From the NCBI GenBank assembly GCA_016867815.1, contig VGIR01000022.1, forward strand, positions 1 through 38,410: DNA of 38,410 bases. The letters run 5' to 3'. The notes under the pieces were generated by a model. That model worked only from the letters and a program-made list of their open reading frames with translations. It ran no database searches and was not told the DNA's origin. Shown here one piece after another: positions 24,866 to 31,776 of the stretch. Positions within the stretch are counted from its first letter, which is position 1. Every line of letters begins with the position of its first letter. The translations under genes were made by a program, and so were the position numbers. This DNA is from a candidate division WOR-3 bacterium. Lineage in GTDB: Bacteria; Hydrothermota; Tepidihabitantia; Tepidihabitantales; Tepidihabitantaceae.

Positions 24866-24943
24866 GTGACTGAACAGACGGACAGATTCAAGCTGGTCGT
24901 GCCGTTCAAGCCTCAAGGTGATCGACCTTGAGCCATCGCAGCA
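24866..24943 (+). pseudogene. uvrB: uvrB remnant (N-terminal codons only)
   Basis: GTG 24866 opens VTEQTDRFKLVVPFKPQGDRP and then TGA (24929-24931). FKLVxPFKPxGDQPxAI is the invariant N-terminus of UvrB, the damage-recognition helicase of nucleotide excision repair. After the stop, the same frame continues AIAA (matching the expected AIxxL) and then loses all similarity. The rest of the roughly 660-codon gene is absent. The simplest reading is deletion of uvrB leaving its promoter and first 25 codons. An alternative is a recombination footprint from an intact copy elsewhere. Confidence 0.6.
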
Positions 24944-25143
24944 GGCGGTAGCTAGTCCAAGGCCAGGCTGAAGCGCAGGGCGCGGTTGACCGCAGCAGTC
25001 TGAACGGAAGTGCGTAGAGCTTCCACGCCGCACCCCGGCGTCAACAGCTTCAGGCACGGCCTGCATGATCAAACTCGTCGCTCTTGGCGTCCTTGGCGAG
25101 CTTGGCGGTTGTCCGGCTTCGAGGAATTGTCGCCGGGTCGGCG
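24944..25143. other. Gene-free region downstream of the uvrB remnant
   Basis: No gene recognised. It contains a 9-nt-unit array at 25082-25108 (CTTGGCGTC, CTTGGCGAG, CTTGGCGGT). Related units recur at 25930-25947. Confidence 0.5.
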
Positions 25144-25476
25144 CTACCGCCCGGATCGCGCGGCGAAGGCGAAGGCGTTGAAGTAGGTGCGCCAGCGGGC
25201 GGGCGAGGAGCCGTACCCGTTGTCGGCATAGAAGTAGTCGACAAGGACTTCGCGGAGGCGGGTGAGTTCTCTGAGTCGTCCGCGGTGCCGGGCGTCGGCT
25301 ATCGTCAGGTCGAGCAGTTCGAGGGCGCGTTCAATCGCTTTCGTGCTGTATTCGGCGTTGCCGCGTTGCCGCCAGTTCAGTGCCCGCTCGACCTCGCTGC
25401 CCGTATTGGCCAGCTGTTCAGCCAGACTGAACTTGCACCATCGGCCCGCTGCCAGTTCCCGGTGCTGCGCCGTCAC
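25144..25476 (-). CDS. Conserved small protein of unknown function
   Basis: 110 residues from GTG 25476, which overlaps the TGA of the preceding gene (GTGA), so translation is coupled. The helical sequence has strongly patterned motifs: FSLAEQLANTGSEVERALNW, then AIERALELLDLTIAD, then LRELTRLREVLVDYFYADN, ending in an aromatic YFNAFAFAAR segment. I recognise this from memory as a widespread uncharacterised family in environmental genomes, but I cannot give it a name or a role. It is predicted cytosolic, with no signal or membrane helix. Confidence 0.65.
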   Translation of the reverse strand: MTAQHRELAAGRWCKFSLAEQLANTGSEVERALNWRQRGNAEYSTKAIERALELLDLTIADARHRGRLRELTRLREVLVDYFYADNGYGSSPARWRTYFNAFAFAARSGR

Positions 25477-25814
25477 CGCGCCACCAGACGGCCGACCACT
25501 GCGAGTATGGCCTTGCGCGTTCCCGGGTCATCAACACCGCGGCTGCGGTTGCCCTGGGAGGGGCGGATGTTGATCATCGAGTCGAACTCGATCCAGTCTT
25601 CTTCACCAATCGCCGGGTACAGGTTTATGCCCCAGAGGTGGCGCTGGTCTGAGCCATCTTCGAGCAGCAGCGCCTCTTCGTCGGAGTGGAGTTCTCCACC
25701 GATCGCCATCAGGCCGCGCTCGACGTCCACGACTGCTTTGACCATGTCCCCGAACTGGGCTTTGGCCATCGCGTCGAGGTCGGCGAGCGGTATCTGTTGG
25801 CGGACAATGGTCAT
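25473..25814 (-). CDS. DUF5674 family protein
   Basis: 113 residues from ATG 25814. A longer reading to 25898 would start upstream of the promoter and is rejected. The hallmark block FGDMVKAVVDVERGLMAIGG, then HSDEEALLLEDGS, then LWGINLYP and DSMINIRPSQGNRSR matches DUF5674, whose function is unknown. It is cytosolic, with several conserved acidic residues. It is the first gene of a two-gene minus-strand operon with its own leaderless-type promoter. Confidence 0.8.
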   Translation of the reverse strand: MTIVRQQIPLADLDAMAKAQFGDMVKAVVDVERGLMAIGGELHSDEEALLLEDGSDQRHLWGINLYPAIGEEDWIEFDSMINIRPSQGNRSRGVDDPGTRKAILAVVGRLVAR

Positions 25815-25821
25815 CGCTGCA

Positions 25822-25849
25822 AGTCTAGCTTTGTTGCAGGCGCGGTCAA
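25822..25849 (-). promoter_or_regulatory. Leaderless-type promoter for the DUF5674 operon
   Basis: On the minus strand TTGACC (25849-25844), 16 nt, TAGACT (25827-25822), then 7 nt to ATG 25814. Transcription is predicted to start at the base just before the start codon. Confidence 0.75.
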
Positions 25850-25874
25850 GCCGCCCCGGGCCACCTGGGGGACT

Positions 25875-25950
25875 CACCACGAAGGCGCAGAGACACAAAG
25901 AGGGTGAGGACAGAAGTCAGCTCTGTCTGCTTGGCGTTCTTGGCGGTTCC
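25875..25950. repeat. 9-nt-unit repeats between divergent genes
   Basis: CACGAAGGC-GCAGAGACA-CAAAGAGGG near the left end and CTTGGCGTT-CTTGGCGGT at 25930-25947. These match the unit family at 25082-25108. Confidence 0.5.
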
Positions 25951-25966
25951 CCTACCAAAGTGCTGG

Positions 25967-25994
25967 TTGACGATTGGCGGAAAGAGGCTAGATT
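25967..25994 (+). promoter_or_regulatory. Leaderless-type promoter for the methyltransferase-like gene
   Basis: TTGACG (25967-25972), 16 nt, TAGATT (25989-25994), then 5 nt to GTG 26000. Confidence 0.7.
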
Positions 25995-25999
25995 GAACC

Positions 26000-26692
26000 G
26001 TGCTCGGCAGGTTCTTGTTCCGCTGGCGCGGAGTCATTGGTGTGCTCGCCTTCGGCGTGGTGTTCTGGCTGGCGAGGCCGACGGTCGGGTCGTGTCTCCT
26101 CGGTCTTCCGTTCCTGCTGGTCGGACTGGCGGTCAGGTTCTGGGCGTCGGGCTACATCGGCATAGAGGGACGGGTGAGGGAGATTGGCATGCGGAGTGAG
26201 AAGAGAGGAGCGAGGATGGAGGAGGGAGGAGCGCAGCGCAGCAGAATCGTGACTGGACCCTATCGAATCCTCAGGCATCCATTGTACATCGGCAACTTCC
26301 TGCTCGTTGCGGGAATGCTCCTGGCTCTACACCCGCCGATCTGGCTGAGTGCGGTTGTGATGGTTGGGTTCATTGCCGAGTACGCGGCGATTGTCGCAGC
26401 AGAGGAAGCGTATCTAGCCGGGCGCGGAGGCAATGCAGATTGCAAAACGCAGAGGGCAGAAGTGGCGGTCAGAGGGAGTGGAGAGTCGGGAGTGGGGAGT
26501 GGCGAGATCGACCGAAGTCAGAAGTCAGAATCCAGAAGGCAGAAGGCAGAAGTGCGAACAGCGAACGGCGAACGGCGAGAGGCGATGGACGAGTCGTTTG
26601 TGATGAGCCGGGCTCTGGTTGAGTGGCGGACGTGGGTGGTGACGGGAGCGGGCTGGGGGCTGGCGATTGCCAGAGCAGTCGTAGTGGACTAG
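26000..26692 (+). CDS. Isoprenylcysteine methyltransferase-like membrane protein
   Basis: 230 residues from GTG 26000. Membrane helices lie near 11-25, 30-50 and 95-135. The family signature GPYRILRHPLYIGNFLLVAG (about 86-105) and a following Glu-Glu pair (AAEEAYLAGR, near 135) are those of ICMT/PEMT-type integral methyltransferases, which methylate lipids or prenylated substrates with S-adenosylmethionine. Two in-frame heptamer arrays interrupt it. The first is residues about 65-81, between helices. The second is residues about 145-198, exactly where the family normally has its conserved C-terminal EExL/RYxxY region; here that region is replaced by Glu/Arg/Ser/Lys-rich sequence. Whether the enzyme is active is doubtful. 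Confidence 0.7.
   Translation: MLGRFLFRWRGVIGVLAFGVVFWLARPTVGSCLLGLPFLLVGLAVRFWASGYIGIEGRVREIGMRSEKRGARMEEGGAQRSRIVTGPYRILRHPLYIGNFLLVAGMLLALHPPIWLSAVVMVGFIAEYAAIVAAEEAYLAGRGGNADCKTQRAEVAVRGSGESGVGSGEIDRSQKSESRRQKAEVRTANGERREAMDESFVMSRALVEWRTWVVTGAGWGLAIARAVVVD
26194..26242. repeat. In-frame 7-nt array in the methyltransferase-like gene
   Basis: Seven heptamers: GAGTGAG, AAGAGAG, GAGCGAG, GATGGAG, GAGGGAG, GAGCGCA, GCGCAGC. Confidence 0.8.
26433..26593. repeat. Long in-frame 7-nt array, 23 units
   Basis: Twenty-three heptamers stay in phase for 161 nt, most ending in AGA, GAA or GAG. The middle reads GTCAGAA, GTCAGAA, TCCAGAA, GGCAGAA, GGCAGAA, GTGCGAA, CAGCGAA, CGGCGAA. It is translated as part of the methyltransferase-like protein. 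Confidence 0.85.
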
Positions 26693-26696
26693 GCTT

Positions 26697-26738
26697 GGGA
26701 CACGATCCGAAATCCCGGGAGGATTTCGGTCATGTCCC
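26697..26738. terminator. Bidirectional hairpin between convergent genes
   Basis: Outer stem GGGACA / TGTCCC (26697-26702, 26733-26738) and a 9-bp inner stem CCGAAATCC / GGATTTCGG (26707-26715, 26721-26729) with loop CGGGA. It serves both the methyltransferase-like gene and the GWxTD gene. Confidence 0.8.
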
Positions 26739-26742
26739 TTCG

Positions 26743-28155
26743 CTAGCGGCGGGGGAGGATTTCAAACTCGGCGGTTGCGGAAGCGGTGTGTGAATCATCG
26801 GGTGACGCCAGCATATCCGTGACGCGGCTGATGAGCAGGTACGGGCCAGGCTTCAGGTCCATGGTGTGGACACGTTCGACCGCAACTCCGGTTGAACCTA
26901 TCCCGGTGATGTAGCGCTGAGGCGCAGGCAGCACTGCCTTCTCGCGCGTCTCCCGTTGTACCAGTTCATAGTTGACCTGTGCGTTGTGGTTCCCGGTCGA
27001 GTCCTGGCCGAGATGGTAGATCTCGTACAGCACGTAGAACGATTGGCCGCTGCGGACGCGGGAGGCGACAAGCGGGACGACGCGCGTCCAGTCGAGGCGG
27101 TTGAACTGGGAGCTCTGGCTCGTGGAGTCAACCAGTGAGTAGAATAGAACATCGGACACCGGTTGGTTGCGACGCGCATAGTCAATCAGGTTCAGGTCCT
27201 GCACCTTCTTTGATGCCGCCTGGCCGTCGGCGGTGACGGCAGTGACGCTGAAGGTGTAGATATCAGCCGGAAGATTGAAGACCTCACGGCCGACGGCGAA
27301 GTCGACGGCGGTCGTGTCGGGAGGCATGGAGCAACTAAGCCAGGAAGAACTGTGCGCGGGCGTACCCTTGGCTCGCGGCACCAGGTCGATTGCCACGTTG
27401 ATAAGTGGCTGCGATTGGGGCTGGAACTCGGCCAGAATGGTCCGCAAGGGAATGCCGAACGCAAGTTCGACCTCGACTGAGTCTCCATGCTGACTCAGGC
27501 GGCCCAACGATACCTCAAGCCCTAGCGGCCGAGTAGCGCTTGCGAACTCGGGTGCTGAACGTGCGAACACTGCCGGTTCCAGAGCAGGCATCATGGCGCG
27601 TGGACCATACCTGCTCTCTCCCACGATCTTGAAGGCGGTACCTGTCCGGACAAAGTCGTACTGGCGACCAAGCGAGTCGTATGACCAGATCTCCGCCGGG
27701 TTCACGAAGATGCGACTGGTCTCGGTGTCGATGAATCGGGTCTCGTACTGCTCGCGACGGGCCGGGCCGTGGCGGATGTATGTGCGTACCCGGTCGTCGT
27801 TCAGCAAATCGGTTGCACCGAAGTACATCCGGGCTTGGAGAGCTCGTTGGCGGTAGAAGATGGAGGGAGAAGGGAGGAGAGGGGAGGGAGAAGTAAGGAC
27901 GGAGATCGGCGGGTTCTTCCAGAACCAGTCGAGATAGTCGGCTCGACTCATAGCGCTGCCGGCTGACGCGTACTGCTGTGCGGCGTCAGAAGCGAGTGCC
28001 GCCAGGACGAGGTAGTTGAGTCTCTCTTCGTCGGTGAGAGCGTCGGCAGGGGAGACCTGGCGGACTTGGGAGCAGGAAGAGAGGAAGAGCAGAAGGACTG
28101 CAAGATGCAGAATGCAGGCTGCAGATTGCAGATTGCGAGTCCGCTGGGTTGTCAT
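26743..28155 (-). CDS. GWxTD-domain lipoprotein
   Basis: 470 residues from ATG 28155, 18 nt after the hutU stop. The signal peptide (CILHLAVLLLFLSSC) ends in a lipobox Cys. Residues about 35-175 match the GWxTD domain: LTDEERLNYLVLAALAS, then YLDWFWKNPP, then DRVRTYIRHGPARREQYE and NPAEIWSYDSLGRQYDFV. Beta-rich domains follow, ending ATAEFEILPRR. The family is of unknown function and found in FCB-type bacteria. Two heptamer arrays are in frame. One (28091-28139) encodes residues about 6-22, which is the hydrophobic core of the signal peptide. The other (27858-27906) inserts SVLTSPSPLLPSPSIF after the DWFWKNPP motif. Co-transcription with hutU is probably incidental. Confidence 0.8.
   Translation of the reverse strand: MTTQRTRNLQSAACILHLAVLLLFLSSCSQVRQVSPADALTDEERLNYLVLAALASDAAQQYASAGSAMSRADYLDWFWKNPPISVLTSPSPLLPSPSIFYRQRALQARMYFGATDLLNDDRVRTYIRHGPARREQYETRFIDTETSRIFVNPAEIWSYDSLGRQYDFVRTGTAFKIVGESRYGPRAMMPALEPAVFARSAPEFASATRPLGLEVSLGRLSQHGDSVEVELAFGIPLRTILAEFQPQSQPLINVAIDLVPRAKGTPAHSSSWLSCSMPPDTTAVDFAVGREVFNLPADIYTFSVTAVTADGQAASKKVQDLNLIDYARRNQPVSDVLFYSLVDSTSQSSQFNRLDWTRVVPLVASRVRSGQSFYVLYEIYHLGQDSTGNHNAQVNYELVQRETREKAVLPAPQRYITGIGSTGVAVERVHTMDLKPGPYLLISRVTDMLASPDDSHTASATAEFEILPRR
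27858..27906. repeat. In-frame 7-nt array in the GWxTD gene
   Basis: Seven heptamers: AGATGGA, GGGAGAA, GGGAGGA, GAGGGGA, GGGAGAA, GTAAGGA, CGGAGAT. It is read on the opposite strand as a Ser/Pro/Leu-rich insertion. Confidence 0.8.
28091..28139. repeat. 7-nt array encoding a signal peptide
   Basis: Seven heptamers: AGAAGGA, CTGCAAG, ATGCAGA, ATGCAGG, CTGCAGA, TTGCAGA, TTGCGAG. The minus strand translates them as the signal peptide core of the GWxTD lipoprotein. Confidence 0.8.
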
Positions 28156-28173
28156 CCGAGCCTGGTTGGTTCC

Positions 28174-29907
28174 TCAGATCATCGGTATGTTGACGCCTTT
28201 GGCGCGGGCGAGGGCCTGGGCGTCTTCGTACCCGGCATCGGCGTGGCGGGCAATGCCGGTTCCGGGGTCGTTGACCAGCACTCGCTTCAGTCGCTCGTCC
28301 ATGTCCGGCGTGCCGTCGCAGACGATGACCTGGCCGGCGTGGATTGAGTAGCCGATGCCAACCCCGCCGCCGTGGTGGATGGAAACCCATGACGCGCCCG
28401 AGGCCACGTTCAGCATGGCGTTGAGCAGGGGCCAGTCGGCAATCGCGTCCGAGCCGTCCTTCATGGCTTCCGTTTCGCGGTTGGGCGACGCCACCGAGCC
28501 GGTGTCGAGGTGGTCGCGGCCGATGACTATGGGTGCACTGATACGTCCCTCGCGTACGGCCAGGTTGAATGCGAGGCCGGCCTTGTCACGTTCGCCGTAG
28601 CCGAGCCAGCAGATCCGACTGGGCAGGCCCTGGAATGGTATCTCGGCGCCGGCCCTCCTGATCCAGTTGACGAGCGCGGTGTTGTCCGGGAAGAGGTCGC
28701 AGATGATCCTGTCGGTCTCGGCAATGTCCTGCGGGTCGCCGGACAAAGCAGCCCAGCGGAACGGACCCTTTCCCTGGCAGAACAGGGGCCGAATGTAGGC
28801 GGGGACGAAGCCGGGGTATCTCCAGGCAGAGAGTGGTCGAGTGGTCGAGTGGTCCAGTGGTCTAGTGGCGGAGGTGCGGATTTCGGATTCGGGGAGGAAG
28901 CCACCTTCGATTGCCTTGCCGCGCAGGTTGTTGCCGTAGTCGAATGTTACAGCGCCCATCGACTGGAGTTTGAGCATCAGGCGGACGTGCTCGGCCATGG
29001 TGCGGAAGGATGCCTGCTTGTACGCTGCCGGGTCCGCGTTTCGCAGCTCGACGGCCTTGTCGAAGGAGATGCCGCTGGGGAAGTAGCCTCTCAGTTCGTC
29101 ATGCGCCGAGGTCTGGTCGGTGAGCAGGTCGGGAATGACCTTGCGCTCGGCCATGCGCGCGAGCAGGTCCACGATGTTCCCGGTCCAGGCGATACTGGTT
29201 GCTTGTCGGTGGGACTTGGCGTCAACGGCGCGGTCAATCGCCTTGTCGAGGTCAAGGATGTTCTCGTCGAGGTAGCGAGGCTTCTTACTGGCCAGTCGCC
29301 GGGCAACACGGGTTGGGTCGACCTCGGCTCCGAGATAGGTCGCGCCGGCCATGGTTGCGGCCAGCGGTTGGGCCCCGCTCATGCCGCCCAGCCCTCCGGA
29401 TACGACCAGTCGGCCGGCAAGGTCCGGTGTCCCGAAGTGCTTCCTGCCAGCGGCGACGAACGTCTCGTGCGTGCCCTGCAGAATCCCCTGCGTACCGATG
29501 TAGATCCAGGAACCGGCGGTCATCTGGCCGTACATGATGAGCCCCGCTGCTTCTAGTTCATCGAAGTAGGGCTTGGTGGCCCAGTGCGGGACCAGGTTGG
29601 AGTTGGCAATCAGCACGCGCGGGGCATGCGGCCAGGTACGGAACACTGCAACCGGCTTGCCTGACTGGACCAGCAGGGTTTCGTCATTCTCAAGCGCCTT
29701 GAGGGTGCGGACGATGACGTGGAAGCAGTCCCAATTGCGGGCGGCCCGACCGGTGCCGCCGTAGACGATAAGCTGTTCCGGCTTCTCGGCGACCTCCGGG
29801 TCGAGGTTGTTCATGAGCATCCGCAGGGCTGCTTCCTGGTGCCAGCCTTTGCAGTTGAGGGCAGACCCACGGGGAGCTCTGATTGGTGTGGAATCTGGGC
29901 GGTTCAT
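28174..29907 (-). CDS. hutU: Urocanate hydratase
   Basis: 577 residues from ATG 29907, with AGGAG about 10 nt upstream. It catalyses hydration of urocanate to 4-imidazolone-5-propanoate in histidine degradation, using NAD+ as an electrophile, in the cytosol. Family blocks are intact: [31 protein letters not shown], the nucleotide loop [24 protein letters not shown] with the conserved active-site Cys, and [19 protein letters not shown]. It is about 20 residues longer than usual because an 8-nt array (28832-28871) inserts [13 protein letters not shown]-type residues near 345-360, before [20 protein letters not shown]. No hutH, hutI or hutG is in the window. It shares a very tight divergent promoter region with bamA. 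Confidence 0.95.
   Translation of the reverse strand: MNRPDSTPIRAPRGSALNCKGWHQEAALRMLMNNLDPEVAEKPEQLIVYGGTGRAARNWDCFHVIVRTLKALENDETLLVQSGKPVAVFRTWPHAPRVLIANSNLVPHWATKPYFDELEAAGLIMYGQMTAGSWIYIGTQGILQGTHETFVAAGRKHFGTPDLAGRLVVSGGLGGMSGAQPLAATMAGATYLGAEVDPTRVARRLASKKPRYLDENILDLDKAIDRAVDAKSHRQATSIAWTGNIVDLLARMAERKVIPDLLTDQTSAHDELRGYFPSGISFDKAVELRNADPAAYKQASFRTMAEHVRLMLKLQSMGAVTFDYGNNLRGKAIEGGFLPESEIRTSATRPLDHSTTRPLSAWRYPGFVPAYIRPLFCQGKGPFRWAALSGDPQDIAETDRIICDLFPDNTALVNWIRRAGAEIPFQGLPSRICWLGYGERDKAGLAFNLAVREGRISAPIVIGRDHLDTGSVASPNRETEAMKDGSDAIADWPLLNAMLNVASGASWVSIHHGGGVGIGYSIHAGQVIVCDGTPDMDERLKRVLVNDPGTGIARHADAGYEDAQALARAKGVNIPMI
28832..28871. repeat. In-frame 8-nt array inside hutU
   Basis: Octamers AGTGGTCG, AGTGGTCG, AGTGGTCC, AGTGGTCT, AGTGGCGG. 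On the coding (minus) strand three units give the 8-residue repeat DHSTTRPL. It is the same family as the non-coding arrays at 281 and 375. Confidence 0.85.
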
Positions 29908-29930
29908 TGAGTTTATATCTCCTGTGTCAG

Positions 29931-29957
29931 ATTATACGCCAGTAGGCATGATGTCAA
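29931..29957 (-). promoter_or_regulatory. Promoter for hutU
   Basis: Minus-strand TTGACA (29957-29952), 15 nt, TATAAT (29936-29931). The predicted leader is about 17 nt and contains AGGAG. Confidence 0.8.
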
Positions 29958-29966
29958 TCGGCGAGC

Positions 29967-29994
29967 TTGCACGGCGCGGACAAGCCGGTATTAT
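29967..29994 (+). promoter_or_regulatory. Leaderless-type promoter for bamA
   Basis: TTGCAC (29967-29972), 16 nt, TATTAT (29989-29994), then 6 nt to TTG 30001. There is no ATG, GTG or TTG in frame between 29941 and 30001, so the first usable codon coincides with the predicted transcription start. Confidence 0.75.
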
Positions 29995-30000
29995 CAGCCG

Positions 30001-31776
30001 TTGATCCCCGCGCTGCTTCTGTGCCTGGTCGGACAGCTTCGCACCGGCGACACACTCGAGGCGGTAAGATACCAGGGCAATCATACCTTCAACCGTGAGG
30101 CGTTTGCCACCCTGGTGACGGCCCGGCCAAGGAAGCCATCCAGCGAAGCCCAACTCAATGGTGACGTCGCGACCCTTGAGGCATTCTATCACAATGAGGG
30201 TTTCCACCTGGTCGGAATCGAGAAGCAGATCACGCGCGGAAGGCGGCGGCCGATCGTTACGTTCCGCATTACCGAGGGCCCGCGCACGAGGGTGAATGCG
30301 ATAGCCATCTCGGGCAATGCGACGGTTGGGACTGACCGGCTGCTCAAGCAGCTTCTGGTCAAGCCGGGACGCTTCTTCTCCGTGGGCGAATTCCTCCAGA
30401 GCGCGGAAGCCATCCGGACGTACTACCTCAATTCCGGCTACCCGTTCGTCCAGGTGCGATCCGACACGACGTTGGGCGACACGTTCGCCACGGTCACATA
30501 CGAAGTCGATGAGGGCCAGTTGTGCCACATCAGCAAGGTGCTGGTGCGCGGCAACAAGACGGTGCGGACAGGAACGGTGTTGCGCGCCTCGGAGGTGAAG
30601 CCGGGCGAGCAGTTCAGCCAGAAGCACCTGCGCGAAGCGCAGCGCCGGTTGTATGCGACCAAGCTGTTTGGCCGGGTTGTGTATTATGTCATTGCGGACA
30701 GTGGTCGGGAGACACGGGCCGATGACCAGGCCGGGCCGGGCTGTGTCATCATTCGGTTCGACGTGGTCGAGCAGGCCCACCGGGGCGTGTCTCTGGGCGC
30801 CGGGGTCGAGATTCCGCCCCGACTGTTGCTCTCGGCCGGATGGGAGCACTACAACCTGTTCAACCTCGGGCATACGCTGATCGTCGGCGGCGAGTTCAGC
30901 CCGACGCTTCCCTGGAGCTACCGGGTTGGGTTCGACGGTACGTACCGGGTGCCCTACCTGATCCTGACCCGGATAGACTTCCAGACTCACCCCTACTTTT
31001 CATACGAGCTGGTCGACACGACTCCGACGCGGGAGATCGGGATTGAGACCGGCATGAGTCGGAACGTCGTTCCCCAGTTTGTTGTCGGACTGACCAATCG
31101 CCTCCGGCTCGTTGCTGACACCGCCAACGGCATCACCAACTCGCTGGCCCTGACCGGTCACTACGACACCCGCAACGACATCTTCAACCCCAGCCAGGGA
31201 TTGTCGGTCCATGTCGCGGTCGAAGGCGCGGGCGGGCCGTTGCGGGGCGATAATGACCTGTACAAACTGACCGGAGACATGCGCTGGTACCAGAAGATGG
31301 GCATAGTGCCGGCACGGCTGGAGCAGGTCAGCGGCGACTTCGTAGTTGCGGTGCGGGCAATGGCCGGCAGGGTCTTACCCTACGGAAGGTCAAGAGAAAA
31401 GCCGGCCTCGCTGCAGGTGCCGTACTATGAGGCCTTCACTCTGGGCGGTGGAAACAGCATCCGCGGGTACGCAGACCGTTCCATCGGACCGGACAGCTCG
31501 GAGTTGGGCCAGTATCGCTTCGGCACCGCCGTGGCCAACGGCAACATTGAGTTGCGTACGCCCTACATACTGAACTGGGTCGGGCTGGTAGGTTTCTTTG
31601 ATGTGGGCGACGTGGGCTGGGACTTCCGGATGCGGGTCTACGAGTACAGCGCGGGAGCGGGCATCCGGGTAAGGACTCCAATCGGGCCGGTCAGGCTTGA
31701 CTGGGGCAAGCGATTGCGGAATCCGCCAGACGGGGATTTCGGTCGTTTCTACGTGGGGCTGTTGCATGCGTTCTAA
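30001..31776 (+). CDS. bamA: BamA/Omp85 outer-membrane assembly protein
   Basis: 591 residues from TTG 30001. A short hydrophobic start (IPALLLCLVG) serves as export signal. About three POTRA domains follow (residues 14-235; for example VRYQGNHTFNREAFATLV, ...ISGNATVGTDRLLKQLLVKPG, ...VRGNKTVRTGTVLRASEVKPG). The barrel has the Omp85 hallmark TLGGGNSIRGY near 480-490 (the VRGF-type loop) and ends in phenylalanine (FYVGLLHAF), as outer-membrane barrels do. It inserts beta-barrel proteins into the outer membrane, or may be the TamA partner of the TamB-like protein. The overlap with tamB and the roughly 590-residue size with only three POTRA domains favour the TamA-like role. Confidence 0.85.
   Translation: MIPALLLCLVGQLRTGDTLEAVRYQGNHTFNREAFATLVTARPRKPSSEAQLNGDVATLEAFYHNEGFHLVGIEKQITRGRRRPIVTFRITEGPRTRVNAIAISGNATVGTDRLLKQLLVKPGRFFSVGEFLQSAEAIRTYYLNSGYPFVQVRSDTTLGDTFATVTYEVDEGQLCHISKVLVRGNKTVRTGTVLRASEVKPGEQFSQKHLREAQRRLYATKLFGRVVYYVIADSGRETRADDQAGPGCVIIRFDVVEQAHRGVSLGAGVEIPPRLLLSAGWEHYNLFNLGHTLIVGGEFSPTLPWSYRVGFDGTYRVPYLILTRIDFQTHPYFSYELVDTTPTREIGIETGMSRNVVPQFVVGLTNRLRLVADTANGITNSLALTGHYDTRNDIFNPSQGLSVHVAVEGAGGPLRGDNDLYKLTGDMRWYQKMGIVPARLEQVSGDFVVAVRAMAGRVLPYGRSREKPASLQVPYYEAFTLGGGNSIRGYADRSIGPDSSELGQYRFGTAVANGNIELRTPYILNWVGLVGFFDVGDVGWDFRMRVYEYSAGAGIRVRTPIGPVRLDWGKRLRNPPDGDFGRFYVGLLHAF

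Noticed and set aside
25815-25898. Longer DUF5674 start at 25898
   Set aside because: It lies upstream of the promoter, and the added residues do not fit the family.
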